Of a DNA stretch of 64,000 nucleotides, positions 1 through 13,115 are shown in pieces. The position numbers and the translations under genes were made by a program. Source of the stretch: Lineus longissimus (lineage: Eukaryota > Nemertea > Pilidiophora > Heteronemertea > Lineidae). Under the pieces are notes generated by a model. The model saw only the letters and a list, made by a program, of their open reading frames with translations, made no database searches and had not been told where the DNA came from. Position 1 is the stretch's first letter. Each line of letters starts with the position of its first letter. The DNA lies in contig NC_088314.1 in NCBI RefSeq assembly GCF_910592395.1, positions 186,001-250,000 of the forward strand, read 5' to 3'.

Positions 1-2665
1 CGAAAGAACGATCAAAAAGAAAGTGAGAACAGTTCAGATGTACAACTCCCAGAATAGGGCTAATACAAGGTTCTTACAAACGAGCTTAATGCAAAAGAGA
101 TGTCATGCCCCAGGCTTCAGACCAAAATGACAACTTGCAGTAAAGCTTGTGTGCATGCTAGTGTATGCCTTTGGTACCAAGAATCATACACAGGGAAGCA
201 TTGATGAAAAACTGATGAAACACCAAAGCAGATGGTCATGTGCACCTTGAGTCGATTGATCATTTTCAACTTGTTGGTAAAAGATCCAGCGAGCGCGTGC
301 AGGATCACACTTACCGTGGTTTTGCCGCCATTTAGCCTAGGCTAGGTTTCCCAGGTAAGTCAACGCTTACCCTAAACAAACGATTACCCACCCGCTAAGA
401 CAGCAAATCAAATAGTGAGAAATATTTACTGCGGTATGGCTTGAAAAAATGGTCTATTCATTCTTAGGAGACAGCAGTCACCTCTGTCTCAAAGCTATGA
501 ACACCGTCAGTTATATGATGGATCTGGTCATCAGACTTTAAGTCCTACACCATCATGGCCTCATCATCCAGTCTTCAATCAGTTCTAGTTGCTCTGGTGA
601 CTGCTTTGCGGCAGGTGTATCATCCGCAAGTCTTGGAGATAAAACATGCTCACTGCATTGAAGAACAAAAAAAGCCTATCATTGGGTTACAAGCAACACT
701 CTTCACTATTTTCCTACAGGTTTATATCCTCTGTCGGAATGGGCGGTATTCGGCGTCGATTACAGAATATTCAGTGAGACATATGGCAGGCATTTCTCTG
801 TTTCCGTTCCAAGATTTCAACATCAGAGAAACTTTTTTCCTGATTCCTGTTCTGCTCAACTGTGCATCATATTCGACGGAGGCACATTTTGATCTCGCTT
901 ATAAATATTTGTGTTTCTTTTTGTTGGCAACTCATCGGTAGATTTTACTGTCGGTCATTCAATCTTGTGGTAAAGATTCATCTGGGTAGGAGATATCTGG
1001 GGCATTGACTGGGGAAATCTAATATTCACCACATAGTCTCAAGTCAGGGTAGAGTTGGCTTTTGTTCCAAGGTAAAATGTGTGGTGCCATGTATGGCAGA
1101 CTCCTGAGAGAGATGTTGGGGGTTCACATCTTGGCCATTTCTTTCCACATGAGAGTTTGAAGGTCATGATACCCTCGGGATCTGCTCCTTAACTTCTCCT
1201 ACAAGTCTCTCAGATCCCGCATCGCTAATTGAGGTTGTTTGCAAAGTCTGGGTAAAAGCGAGACTTTGTTGGCCTCGGCCTTTAAGCTGGTGGAGAACGT
1301 TTGGTCATTGTGGTCGGGTTGGTGTGAAGTTTTCCCTGGGTTCCTGTATTCCATTGGGCTGTCACGGCTGTTAACAGAATCAAAGGTAGGCCTAGGTTCA
1401 GTTTCAGTCAGATCAGTACAGTTCAATCATGAGTACGTATTAGAACAGCTGATTATGTGAAGTCGTGCTCTGCTCTGCATGCATTCATTTAGGTTCATTG
1501 ACTTCATCTGATGAAGGTGTTTTACGACCAGATGGCAAGATTACTATGATCATGTTAGTTAGAGGGTGGTGAGTGGACTACAATAGTTACATTATAATTG
1601 CATTGTGTTGATAAAGTGTGTGTTTTATTGTCAGTCATGAAACTTTAAATAGGTGAGCTTTCGTTGTTTTTTCTCTTGGTCATTATTCTATAGAATTGGC
1701 ATCAGAGATGCCTGTTTAGTTTAAGTGGAGGTTTGATCAGCTGAGTGTGACCATAGTAGAACAAGGCCAGAAAGTAACACTTGGTTCAGAGGGCTGTGCT
1801 TGTTGGCCCAGGAGAAGGGAATGAGCATTGTTCTTGTTGTTCAAGATCCAATAGAAGAATAGGCATAAGATAAGCTCCAGAAAGGGTGCTGTAAGCTTGG
1901 CAACTTGCTCCAAACTCAACAACTGATTTCATGAACTAGAGTGGCCAAAGCTGAAGTGTAACTGGTGAATGCGAGGTTGGCACCAGTTGAATATGATGGA
2001 TGGTGGTCATTAGAGGAAGCCTGCCTTGATTTACTTGTCTCTTCATGCCAAGAGTTATCTCTTGCATTAGTCACTCTCACGCTCCCAAAGCTAGCAAGGT
2101 TCAAACCATTAGCATCACCTCTGTGGAGTCATCATTAACCCCTTCGTTGAATTCATACCAGCTCCTCATCCTGTTAGACCAGCCTTGTGGACTCAGTCCT
2201 GGAAGTTTGCTTTTATTGGCCAAGCAAGAGTTAGAGCTGGAAGTTCATTGAACCTCTTTGCATCGGAAGCTTGAGAGCATCAGTTTTGTTTGTTGAAAAG
2301 AAATGGCCTCATCAAACCATTTTCTGTCTTTATGACAGGTTATTTCCATGTTTCGTGCCTCTATCTTGGTCACTGGATATCTCAACACCATCACAAGCTG
2401 GTTGGAACAGCAAAACTGTTGATCAGATTTGTAAGAGCTGGATCTGATCAGTGTAGATCCATCACATCTAGTTGGCCTTCCTTTGGATAGCAGAGCGATC
2501 CCTTAGGTAGTGAATTTACCTTGAGATTCATTGCTTACACCTCAAAGCCATGTAGCAGGTCTTTCTAATGATGAGCCTTTGATCTCAGAGGCTGTTTAGA
2601 GCAAATAATCTTGCTGAAATCACCAACTGATAACTTACCTCGTACAGGTGAGTGTGATTGTGGCA
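1..2665. other. No gene recognised (upstream of prickle)
   Basis: I see no exon with recognisable protein similarity on either strand. The longest open frame (555-941, plus) is within the length expected by chance at this base composition, and its residues resemble no family I know. Because the first prickle exon seen at 6883 starts inside the PET domain, this stretch may be a prickle intron, but that is inference. Confidence 0.4.
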
Positions 2666-2833
2666 GAGATTACACTCCCTCACACTCAACATAGCTGGTG
2701 TTCTTAAAGGGGAACTTCACTGAGAACACACTCCCTCACACTCAGCATAGCTGGTGTTCTTAAAGGGGAACTTCACTGAGAACACACTCCCTCACACCCA
2801 GGCATAGCCGATGTTCTTAAAGGGGATTTTAAC
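2666..2833. repeat. Tandem repeat, 3 copies of 56 bp
   Basis: Three head-to-tail copies begin at 2666, 2722 and 2778. Each opens with GAGAxxACACTCCCTCACAC and ends in a segment containing TTCTTAAAGGGGA. The first two copies are nearly identical; the third is more diverged, as is common at an array edge. Confidence 0.9.
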
Positions 2834-5800
2834 CGAATGAATCAACCCAAACATGAAGCAGAGCGACTTGGTTGAGAATGCTCCATACAAATGTGGTGGC
2901 TGGGCCCTCCCAGCTAAAAAGTCTCCATGATGAAAAGGCCTAGGTCTGCCCAATGACTTCAGTCAGAGCATCAACTGCAGTTGAGAGCCCTAGAGAAACC
3001 ATCTCCTGTCTGTGGTAGTTTTCTTTAACCAGGAATCAATCGCTATAGAAAACACATGGCAATCATCGCTCATCTGATGCGCTCTCTGCTGCAAGTGGTC
3101 CGCTATCATATTCAAAGTTCTCCAGAATCGCATTATTGATAAAAAGCGTTCACCGCCAGAAAGTAGGCCTATAAGGTTGCGAGAACAGGCTTGTGTTGAG
3201 AGGAAAGGGAAAGGTTATCTCGAAATGTATTTTCTTGATCGAATCCTACCTGAGTTTCAGCAGGAATCAGGAGAGAAGGCTGTGTCTGCCAAAACTTCCA
3301 TCTCAACTACTTGCACTTGATTTGATTCTTGGCCAGTTTCGGCTTGAGGAAGATCTCATCTTGCAAAGAAAGATTCCTGGTTATAATGGCGTGTTCTTTA
3401 TTGTGTAGTTCAAAGAAATTGGTTTGGTTTCTGAAGTCTAAAGTCATCTTCTGCTCCCCTTGGCCCTCCAGAGTTCGGCTGTCAGTGTAACTTCTTCCAG
3501 CAGAACTTGGTCATCTGTGGTCAGAAATTTGATAAAAAGGGTAGCTGAAAGCGAGCGATATAGTAACATTAGAGAGCATTAGTCTTTCTTGAATGAGTTT
3601 GACCCCCATTTCTCATCAACTGGCTTAAGATGTTTCAATTACCCTCTAAGAATAACCTTGTCAGCGATGTTGAATGTGTTCTGTCTCACCTCTGCACCAC
3701 CCTGTGCCATCTTTCATCCATCCCTGTCACATTACGGATGCCCAGTGATGTTACACGAGGCAGCGGAGGTTAAGGGCCCCATAATTGACCACTGAGTCCC
3801 TTAAACATGATTATATGCGACTCGAGACGTCCAGAGGGTGAGGAATTCGTTTCAATTTGTGCCTAAATGATCTCCAGGGAGGAGAACACAATCAATGCTT
3901 ACTGGTCTTAGTTTTGGATATGACGCCAAGAATCCACGATGAAAATTAACGACGTCCATAAAGACGAATAGGCAATTGTCAAGAGGATGATAAATTTCAT
4001 AATAGATTGATAAAGTTATAGTATTTGGACAACAGCCTATATGCCGGTTAGATTAGTTTAATAGCGCCCATATATCACTCTGGTAGTCCGATTGTCAGTT
4101 TGCTATGGAATAGGCTGACTCACTCCACGAGCTCCAACGTTATCTAGTGAAGTTTTATGTTTCATCAATTCTTACTGCAGTTTTTTCCATGAAATCTTGC
4201 ACAGAATGTGCCAAAATTTATTCAGGATGATTCGGATTAGACATGGATGGTGCATTTGGATTATGTCTCTACGACATCCATCCGAAGCTTGCTGATGAGG
4301 ATATCGCCAGCATCCGTCTTCATGAGCACAAGATGACATTGAGTCATGTTATCTGCCATCATTTTTTGTCGCTCCCCTGTCCTCTCGTCTCTCTTCTTGC
4401 ACAACACTAACAAGCATTTGTACAAAAAGCCTCCGTACAATAGGGCTATTAATAGTGTCGTATTTCGATATCTCGTATTATACCCTAGTACAATGAGCAC
4501 TGTTCTAAACCTGTAAAAATGGTGCCGATTCTTTTTGATTTGTGCGATACCCTTAGGGAGCGCTGTTTTTGTATGGCGTTAAGTAGTCTTCTCAGAATGT
4601 GAAGACATTGAAGAGGAGATGAGATCTTTATCTGATCTTCCTTGAAAGAGCTGCGTCACAATCAGCAAGCTTTTTTACCATAGTCTGCTAGCACTGATGC
4701 AGCCTCTTCACTTTCTTGGTTTCCTTGATTTTCACTCGTTTTACATGAAATGAATGTAGGACTCCGCCAGACTCCTCATAACCATTGAGATAATGGGCAA
4801 ACATCATCAACTTGTCCACTGTCCTGCCTCTCAACTGTTTCTGGTATCCAAGCACCCATCGCCACGTCAACCACTCGCTTGTCAACTCAAGTTACACAAT
4901 ATGGACACAAGAAATATGACTTTTGATGACTTGGCTAATTTATCAAAACCAATGAAAATGTTTACAATTGTGAGTCACAGTATGATTGGTGGTCCGTGGT
5001 GATGGGACATGATATACAGGCTCCATGCTAAGTCAGAGGACCCTATCTCTATATGCTTATGATGTTAAAGGGACTATGCAGGTTGCAGTTCGAGCTTAGA
5101 CTGAACCAAAAGTTGAAAACCTTCTCTTTCATTCACTCATCAAGCCCATCAAAGCGACATGTTAAACTTCTCGAGGGATACATTTACATTTCACCTTGAA
5201 CAACTCACAATTGACTTCAGTTTCAGGAGTTAGGTACCAAATGTTCAACTTCTAGAAAATTGGCATGTGAAAACTAATTAACACGTTAACGTTTAGTGTA
5301 ATTATCTCCCGAGAGATAACGGGATACAATCATCTTGTTCCATGGCAACCATTGGTAATTAGCACAAGGTATCATAATATTATGATTGCTAATGAAGTTG
5401 TAGCAGACATCAGACCCTGGCTCAGCATCTCCCGACTCCGTTCTAACATGCCTCTTGTTGTCATTTTCTGTCATTTGGACTGGACTTTGGCAAATCCGAG
5501 AAATTGAAGAAAATTTTTATTTTTTTTCATTTTTAGTCATTTGGATGTCTTGTGTAGTTTGTTCCACCATTCTCCTCTCATGGCAACAATGACACATAGC
5601 CTGCCTCTAGTTGTCACAGATATATGGCACTTGGTTTCACTCTAAGAGCCTCTCTGAGCCAAGGTTCACTTGTTCGTCAACTGATAGGTTTGACAGCACC
5701 TTTCCTGCCTTGGTATTCCTTCCTGTGAATCACCAACCTGCCATATGTATCAACCCTTGAGGGACCGAAGGCAAACTGCTTGTGAAATCATGAGAGAACT

Positions 5801-6882
5801 AATGAGGATATTTTTCATTGGTTATAACTTCTCTAAGAGACTTGGGGAGAGCTTGTCACTAGAGTGAGACACACTCTGCTGAGCAGTGCTGCCATCTGTG
5901 CACACCTTCATAGGAGGTGATGTTCAATTTGTTAGTTCTACTGCTTGTGTGAGAAAGGGCAGAAATTATTTGTTTGTGAGGAGAGCATTTGACTGGGACT
6001 TGCCCTTGTGGCATGTACATTACAGGACACACCACAAGAGCAATGTTTGGAAAAAGATTGCTCCATACCACATTGCTAAAAATGTAACAGGCTGATGTAA
6101 ATTGGATTTTTCATGGTGTATAAATCCTGTCAACACAAGACTTAATGTCATTTGGCAATGGTTTAGGTCCACTTGTATGTGTTTAATTTAGCGCACTAAA
6201 GAGTTGAATAAAAACAAGCATGCTATGAAACTGAGTGGTTTGGGTTTGTGGTAATATTAGTCTTTGATTTGATTAAAAGCTTTTTCCTGTTCTCGTTTGC
6301 CTCAGCTCTCAAGGGGGCTCTTGAATGGGGCTCTCGAAGCAGGAGTTTGAGCAATTCTGTGCTCTGACTTCAAGGACTGAGAAGCTGATAATGATACCTA
6401 AAGGTTCAGGTCTGTCGCCGCAGAGGATGGTCTGGCGGTCAGTTTGAGTGTCTGCATCTGTTTGCTCACGTGTCATAATGTTGACGATTCTGTTTACCTG
6501 ACCCATAACATAGAAGGCCGTCCATGATAACATTTGGTTAGTCGAGGTCACCAGGGACACTTTATCTTGGCCAATTAGAAAACCAGGAAATAGTAAACAT
6601 GGATTATTTTCCAAGAAAACTTGTCAGGTTGTTGAATAAATGATACTTGATATTGATGATAAGGTGCACAGTGTTGGTTGATTGAGTCAAGTAGGATTTG
6701 AAATCTGATGCTGTCACTGTGAGGTGATGTTTCAACTGTCTTGCAACAATTTCATCAATTCAGACAATTGTTTCGCACCCTAAATAGATCATCGCATTCG
6801 AAGCCTGTGGAGGCAATAGACACTTATAGATCGATCCCCCTCCACCCTTGTCCTAATCAAGTTTGTCCTCGTGTCATTGTAG
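2834..6882. other. No gene recognised; probable prickle intron or 5' flank
   Basis: I looked here for the missing N-terminal Prickle exon (acidic run followed by the Trp-Val-Pro-Pro-Gly start of the PET domain) and did not find it. The end of the stretch is a credible intron 3' end, with the AG at 6881-6882. A minus-strand open frame at 4261-4500 has a hydrophobic run followed by basic residues, but it opens with GTG and matches nothing I know. Confidence 0.4.
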
Positions 6883-9379
6883 GTACACCAATACTTCAGT
6901 GCCCTCCAAGAAGACAAGATTCCCTACATCAACAGCGTCGGAGAGAAATACCGCATTAAACAACTCCTGCAACAGCTGCCTCCCCACGACAATGAGGTAC
7001 GATACTGCAACTCACTGGGCGATGACGAGAAGCGCGAACTCAAATTGTTCAGTTCTCAAAGAAAGAGGGAGGCACTGGGCAGAGGCAGTGTGCGGCAGTT
7101 AGCGCTCACGATGGTGGACGTTCAGTGTAGACAGGTGAGAAACAAGCTCGAGGGTAAACAGAGCTAAGTTCAGGGAAAGTTAAGCTCTGTGAGTTTTTAC
7201 GGTGAGGGAAGTAAGAAAGAATCTTAGTTAAGGGAAGTTCAGTGTTTCCCTATGCTGCCACCCATGGCTGATGAGGCTCATGAAGTCAACTTTCAAAACC
7301 AGCAAGAACCATCATATTATCCTATTACTCAAATCTTCCTCCAACAATGGTCTGATAGCTCCCACATTTCCTTCTCCTCTGAAGCGTGATTCCAGGAATT
7401 CATTGCTTTGGGGTACAGGTGGTACTAGGATTATAGTTTCATGACTTGCCTCTTTCTTTCCAGTGTGAGCAACAGGTCTCTGGAGGAGAGATCGCTGTGT
7501 TTGCGTCACGGGCCGGGAACGAGGCCTGCTGGCATCCTGGTTGCTTCGTGTGTGCTACGTGTGAGGAGCTGCTGGTCGACCTCATCTACTTCTACAGGAA
7601 CGGCCGCATCTACTGCGGGCGACATCATGCCGAACTGGTCAAGCCGAGATGTGGTGCTTGTGATGAAGTAAGTTGTTGGAAAGTTAACAAACATTTCATC
7701 CCTGGCACGCATGCAGTTTCGGTTGACAAGTTGTCACTGATTTCACTTGAAGCTAACCAACCAAAGCGTTTCCGTTAAGATTGCTTGTCATCGCACAGTT
7801 CACATCTTCACGGTCCAGATCTCCACAACAGATTTCATTCTTGAGATCACAGCCATGATGAGCCTTTGCTACAGGGGCTGCTCTCATCGGCTCACATCAT
7901 TCAGAAACAGTGACATGAGGACACAATACCAAGTGGAGTATGTGTACCTAGTCATAGCTCCTCAACATGTTGATGTTCATTACATTCAAGTGAATTCTCT
8001 TGCAGGTCATCTTCGCTGATGAATGTACCGAGGCTGAAGGTCGTAGTTGGCACATGAAGCATTTCTGTTGTTTCGAATGTGATAAACAGCTTGGCGGCCA
8101 GCGCTATATCATGCGGGATGGGCGGCCATTTTGTTGTACGTGTTTCGAGACAATGTATGCTGAGTATTGTGACAGCTGCGGGGAAAAGATCAGTGTGGAT
8201 CAAGGTCAAATGACACATGAAGGTCAACACTGGCATGCCAACGATCGGTGCTTCTCTTGTAACTCCTGCAGGGTGTCGCTACTCGGGCAGCCATTTTTAC
8301 CAAAGCGTGGCCTGATCTATTGTTCAACTGAATGTAGTCGTGGACGACCACTGGAACCTACATACGCACAGACGAAGTTGCACGCCATCTCAGGTCATCA
8401 GTTAGTTCGTCCACCAGGGGCGCCGCCAGATTCCTCTCTCTCTGATGTGGAATTTGTTTCAAATCCTATGGAGTTGAATCATCGGCCGAGCAGCGGTCAA
8501 ACTGTGAATCTGAGTAGTATTGTTGGTCAGGCATGTGGACCTGAAGAGAGCGGGTCAGTGTTACACTCATCACGGTACTCGATGCCTGATCTGACGCAGG
8601 ATATTCCTGGGACGCCAAACACCGCTGCAAGGAAAAGCAGCTTGGTCTGCCGGAGCAAACGTGCTGGCTCGGAGAAAAACTTAACGGTTCATTTTGATCC
8701 TAGACAGGATCCATTTGCGAGTCGGTTTGATCCTAATCGACCAAGTGGACGGTCTGGTTCCCGTATGGTCATGGGGACGCGGTCGTCAAAACGCACTGTC
8801 AAATTTGTGGATGATAAGAAAATGAATCCAATTTCACGGAGTGCTAATTCACAGAGTAACGCAGCTCATTCTCAGAGAGATGCAAGACTTTCTGCGAGTG
8901 TTGGGACGTACCCACGAGCGCCACCCTCGCATTGCCGTCCAAACGCCCAAGGCTGTTTCAGATTCCCTCCACCACCTCCTCTTGAGGGAGATCAGTGTCA
9001 AAGCCGCCCAACTCAATATGCCAATAATGATATTGACAACCATATGCAAACAACCCCTCATAACGGTAATGTGAGGGAACGCCGCCACTCTACTAATGGT
9101 GAGGTACGACAGGAGCATCATCATCATCATCATCATGAACATCATCACCATGAGCATCATGATGGGTGTCAACATGAACAGATAGATGGCGCTGACTGTG
9201 ACAGTTACTCATGTAGTACATGTACAAGTTCAAGCGATGAGGAAGAGGACTACTATGACTATCTGCCGCGGTATGGGCCAAGGATCTCGTACATCACTGA
9301 TGGTATGAACAGTCTGCCGGCAAACTTCAAATCGGGGAAAAAGAAGAAGGTCAGGAGCAAGCATTGTATTGTCTCATAG
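6883..9379 (+). CDS. prickle: Prickle, planar cell polarity PET/LIM protein (3' part, three exons)
   Basis: Exons are 6883-7134, 7464-7667 and 8006-9379 (stop TAG), all joined in phase 0 at AG/GT borders, giving 609 visible residues. The first exon encodes the C-terminal two thirds of the PET domain ([30 protein letters not shown]). LIM1 begins at CRQC across the first junction. LIM2 ([18 protein letters not shown]) and LIM3 ([16 protein letters not shown]) follow, with the usual Cys/His zinc ligands. The rest is a long, probably disordered tail with a His-rich run near 9115-9160 (CAT repeats), an acidic [12 protein letters not shown] block and a basic C-terminus ending in CIVS, a CaaX box expected to be farnesylated. 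In other animals Prickle is a cytoplasmic core planar-polarity protein that binds Van Gogh/Vangl at the membrane. The start codon and N-terminal exon(s) are not visible, so the gene is partial here. The family call is secure; the paralogue is not. Confidence 0.96.
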
Positions 9380-10545
9380 TGGTCAGTCACATCCCTCTCG
9401 AGACACGCTTGAATCAGGTTGCCAATGGGTGCATTATGGCTGTCCGCGGAAACTTTATACGTGATGTGTGTTTTATGTTCATTTCACATTAAGAACAGGG
9501 ATTTGTAGAGCTGGGGTCCAATATTTGACGGTTTGCCATTGTTTGGTGAGGCGATCAGTTTACCCAGATAACAGTGCTGGTTGTGAATGAGAGAACTTTG
9601 ACATGGTGTGACGTATCTAATGTGCTGTTTCTATTCAAGTGCTCTACCAGCTTCATATTGGGAGTATATTGCCAAATATGGCCATTTTAAGCAATATGTC
9701 TCACCGACTCAATTGAACAATCAACTTTTGGTGAAGGCATGTTTTTTTCTTCAAGATTTTCATAGTGTCCTTCCAACACAACGTTGTATCTACAAAACTA
9801 TGGTGTTGGCCATTGGTTTTATCACCCCCAATTAACTGAATAGACTCTTCTGGAGATTGCACAGGAAAAGTCCATTCAGGTAAGTGGGGGTGTAAAGGTA
9901 AACTGGTAACACTCAAACCTGAAACTATGGTATTTGAGAATCTCTGGTTCCACATTTACTAAGGAACTAAACCCAATCGACTAAATTCCCGAGGTTATTA
10001 CTGTCTTTTATTTTCTACTTTGTTCTCAACTAATAAGACTTTGTATACAGATTTTAACCTGATATTTTACTGTATACAATGTCATCATTGCAGCATAAAG
10101 ATTGTGTATTATATTGATGTTCACCCTATGGACTCGAAATTGGGCTCGAGTTTTTGAGAGGGTTCCACATTGTGTGGAAAGGCCAATTGAATACAAAGCT
10201 ATTGAGCCTTTTGTAAGCATCAAATCTGCATGTTGGATATGCAAGCAGGCTTAAAACGTGGATTTTAAGACTTGACGTTTACTTACTCCGTTGGTCAAAT
10301 GTGATGTGTTTTTGTTGGAACACCAAGGATGTGGTTTTGTGATTGTCAGTGGCTTTCCTGGACTCGACACGATGTACTTGTAATGTTGTAGAAATAATTG
10401 TGAATATCATAGGTAATTGTAAGAAACAAGTTGTACATTTTTATACACGCGAATAAGTTATACAAGTTGTACTTGGTACTGATGAGATATTTAATTGGAG
10501 GTTTCAACTATGCATGCAAGTCATTTATGATATGTGATCAAGTCT

Positions 10546-11775
10546 GATATCAACTGGCTCAGCAATATCAACTGGCTCAGCGATATCAACTGGCTCAGCG
10601 ATATGAACTGGCTCAACGATATCAACTGGCTCAGTGATATCAACTGGCTGAGCGATATCAACTGGCTGAGCGATATCAACTGGTTGAGCGATATCAACTG
10701 GCTGAGCGATATCAACTGGCTCAGCGATATCAACTGGCTCAGCGATATCAACTGGCTCAACGATATCAACTGGCTCAGCGATATCAACTGGCTCAGCGAT
10801 ATCAACTGGCTCAGCGATATCAACTGGCTCAGCGATATCAACTGGCTCAGCGATATCAACTGGCTCAGCGATATCAACTGGCTCAGCGATATCAACTGGC
10901 TCAGCGATATCAACTGGCTGAGCGATATCAACTGGCTGAGCGATATCAACTGGCTCAGCGATATCAACTGGCTCAGCGATATCAACTGGCTGAGCGATAT
11001 CAACTGGCTCAGCGATATCAACTGGCTCAGCGATATCAACTGGCTCAGCGATATCAACTGGCTGAGCGATATCAACTGGCTCAGCGATATCAACTGGCTC
11101 AGCGATATCAACTGGCTCAGCGATATCAACTGGCTCAGCGATATCAACTGGCTGAGCGATATCAACTGGCTCAGCGATATCAACTGGCTCAGCGATATCA
11201 ACTGGCTCAGCGATATCAACTGGCTCAGCGATATCAACTGGCTGAGCGATATCAACTGGCTCAGCGATATCAACTGGCTCAGCGATATCAACTGGCTCAG
11301 CGATATCAACTGGCTGAGCGATATCAACTGGCTCAGCGATATCAACTGGCTCAGCGATATCAACTGGCTCAGCGATATCAACTGGCTCAGCGATATCAAC
11401 TGGCTCAGCGATATCAACTGGCTCAGCGATATCAACTGGCTCAGCGATATCAACTGGCTCAGCGATATCAACTGGCTCAGCGATATCAACTGGCTCAGCG
11501 ATATCAACTGGCTCAGCGATATCAACTGGCTCAGCGATATCAACTGGCTCAGCGATATCAACTGGCTCAGCGATATCAACTGGCTGAGCGATATCAACTG
11601 GCTGAGCGATATCAACTGGCTCAGCGATATCAACTGGCTCAGCGATATCAACTGGCTGAGCGATATCAACTGGCTCAGCGATATCAACTGGCTCAGCGAT
11701 ATCAACTGGCTCAGCGATATCAACTGGCTCAGCGATATCAACTGGCTCAGCGATATCAACTGGCTCAGCGATATC
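10546..11775. repeat. Minisatellite, about 68 copies of an 18-bp unit
   Basis: The unit is GATATCAACTGGCTCAGC, repeated head to tail over 1,230 bp. The first dozen units carry most of the substitutions (AATATC, GATATG, CTCAAC, GGTTGAGC), while the interior is almost uniform. The main interior variant changes the centre of GCTCAGC to GCTGAGC, often at every fourth or fifth unit. Because 18 is divisible by three, five of the six reading frames stay open, which explains long apparent ORFs here that are not genes. Confidence 0.98.
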
Positions 11776-12211
11776 TATACAAGAGCCGTTTCTCATATGC
11801 TGGATTCACATCCTATTTCTGGTTCCATCATTGCTTCTAGTTCATCCTTCAGCAAAATATTGTGGATGAATGGACGAGGCCATAGACGTACTCGTACTAC
11901 ATGTATGTCTACTCTTTATCATAAACGCACTTTCCAATGCTTTCAAATATCTGATGAATTTCATCATTAAATGTTGGGTAGTTAGCTCGATAAAATGTAC
12001 TTCCACAAGTAAAAAGAACGTTATTATTTAAACATCCTTTGCCTTGATGTTGTGCTGTAGCCGTTTGATGTGAGTTCGTCATGAAATGGTGGAGATGATC
12101 TGAAACGTCTCAAATGTAAATCAATACAGTTTGTATCGCCAGAAAGACAAGAACGTTTACTTAATTGATTGGCAAGAACCCCTGTAGAAACAAGGAATGT
12201 ATATTGTACAT

Positions 12212-12217
12212 AATAAA
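12212..12217 (+). promoter_or_regulatory. prickle: Candidate polyadenylation signal of prickle
   Basis: AATAAA in a T-rich context (TACATAATAAACTCTTTG), the first such hexamer found downstream of the prickle stop codon on this strand. Confidence 0.5.
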
Positions 12218-12464
12218 CTCTTTGTTCCTCCGATTATTGGTAATAACGTGTAATCATTTTTCATTGAATTTTTTGAAGCAGATGAATCTATTATGCAAAT
12301 TTATTAAGTTTCCCTCCAAAAGTCACTGATCAGTTGTAATTTATGTTGTAAATTTTACGAAAGAGAATTTGTACAAATATCTGGAGTTTCCTTTTATCAA
12401 GAACAATGGTGAGTTAATTATTTATACATTAAATAATTGCAGATTAAACTATATGCCTTCGTCG

Positions 12465-12470
12465 TTTATT
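12465..12470 (-). promoter_or_regulatory. LAMTOR5: Candidate polyadenylation signal of LAMTOR5
   Basis: TTTATT on the plus strand reads AATAAA on the minus strand, about 650 bp past the LAMTOR5 stop. It lies about 250 bp from the candidate prickle signal, so the two genes would end tail to tail without overlapping. Confidence 0.35.
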
Positions 12471-13115
12471 TCATTGCTCAGCAAGTTCCTTCTTTTGAAG
12501 TGATCTTATCCTGTCCTTTCTGGTTGTGACGTTGTCCTCCTTCAACCATGTTTGGAACTTTGTCATAGCTGCATAAGGATGATTTGCTTTCTAATCAATA
12601 ATGAGTCCTGGTCTCTTCATGTTGGAGACCAGTGAAGTGGTCCATCAGGCCCCCTCCATGTCCTGATAATGGCTGTCCTTGGAATCATTCACAAACTGAC
12701 TTCAGTGTGGTTGAGAACAACACGAGACTCCTTAATTAATGCGCATGTCCTTGACCTTCATGTCCTCATGTTAGTCCTGAGGCAAAGATCTGGCTGCAGA
12801 CGGAGACCAACATGAAGCAGGGACAGAATCTTGATGCTCAAAACAATAAGAAAAGCGACACAAAACATTTTCAGTAACAAAATAGCTTGATTATATTATA
12901 GCACAATTTACAAGGATTACAAACAGACTGCACATTTGTTTCCCACTTGGAAGTTATCCAATTCTCCCAGTGATCGGTCCAACACCAGCGGGCCAGGTCT
13001 TGATCTGATCAACATCCCATTGTCTCTTCTTAGTTATCAGTTACCAGATTGTAAATCATTCAGTGTAACACTTTGTTCACAACTCCTATTTAGACGAATG
13101 TCCTTGGAGAGGTGG

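Larger units (their letters stand above)
9380..12230 (+). other. prickle: Inferred prickle 3'UTR
   Basis: After the stop at 9379 I see no AATAAA until 12212-12217, so the transcript may run about 2.85 kb past the stop. An ATTAAA near 11966 is an alternative end. If the distal signal is used, the 18-bp repeat array at 10546-11775 is transcribed as 3'UTR. This is inferred from the signal position only. Confidence 0.5.

Noticed and set aside
555-941. 128-codon plus-strand frame near the start
   Set aside because: No recognisable residues or splice borders, and several frames of this length are expected by chance in 64 kb.
1300-1390. Missing Prickle N-terminal exon, suggested by a Trp-Val-Pro reading
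   Set aside because: The surrounding residues do not continue into the conserved Prickle sequence in any frame.
10521-11970. Three long open frames (412-478 aa) across the 18-bp array, encoding simple hexapeptide repeats
   Set aside because: An 18-bp unit without stops keeps five of six frames open. The frames overlap on both strands and have no gene structure; the tandem repeat explains them.
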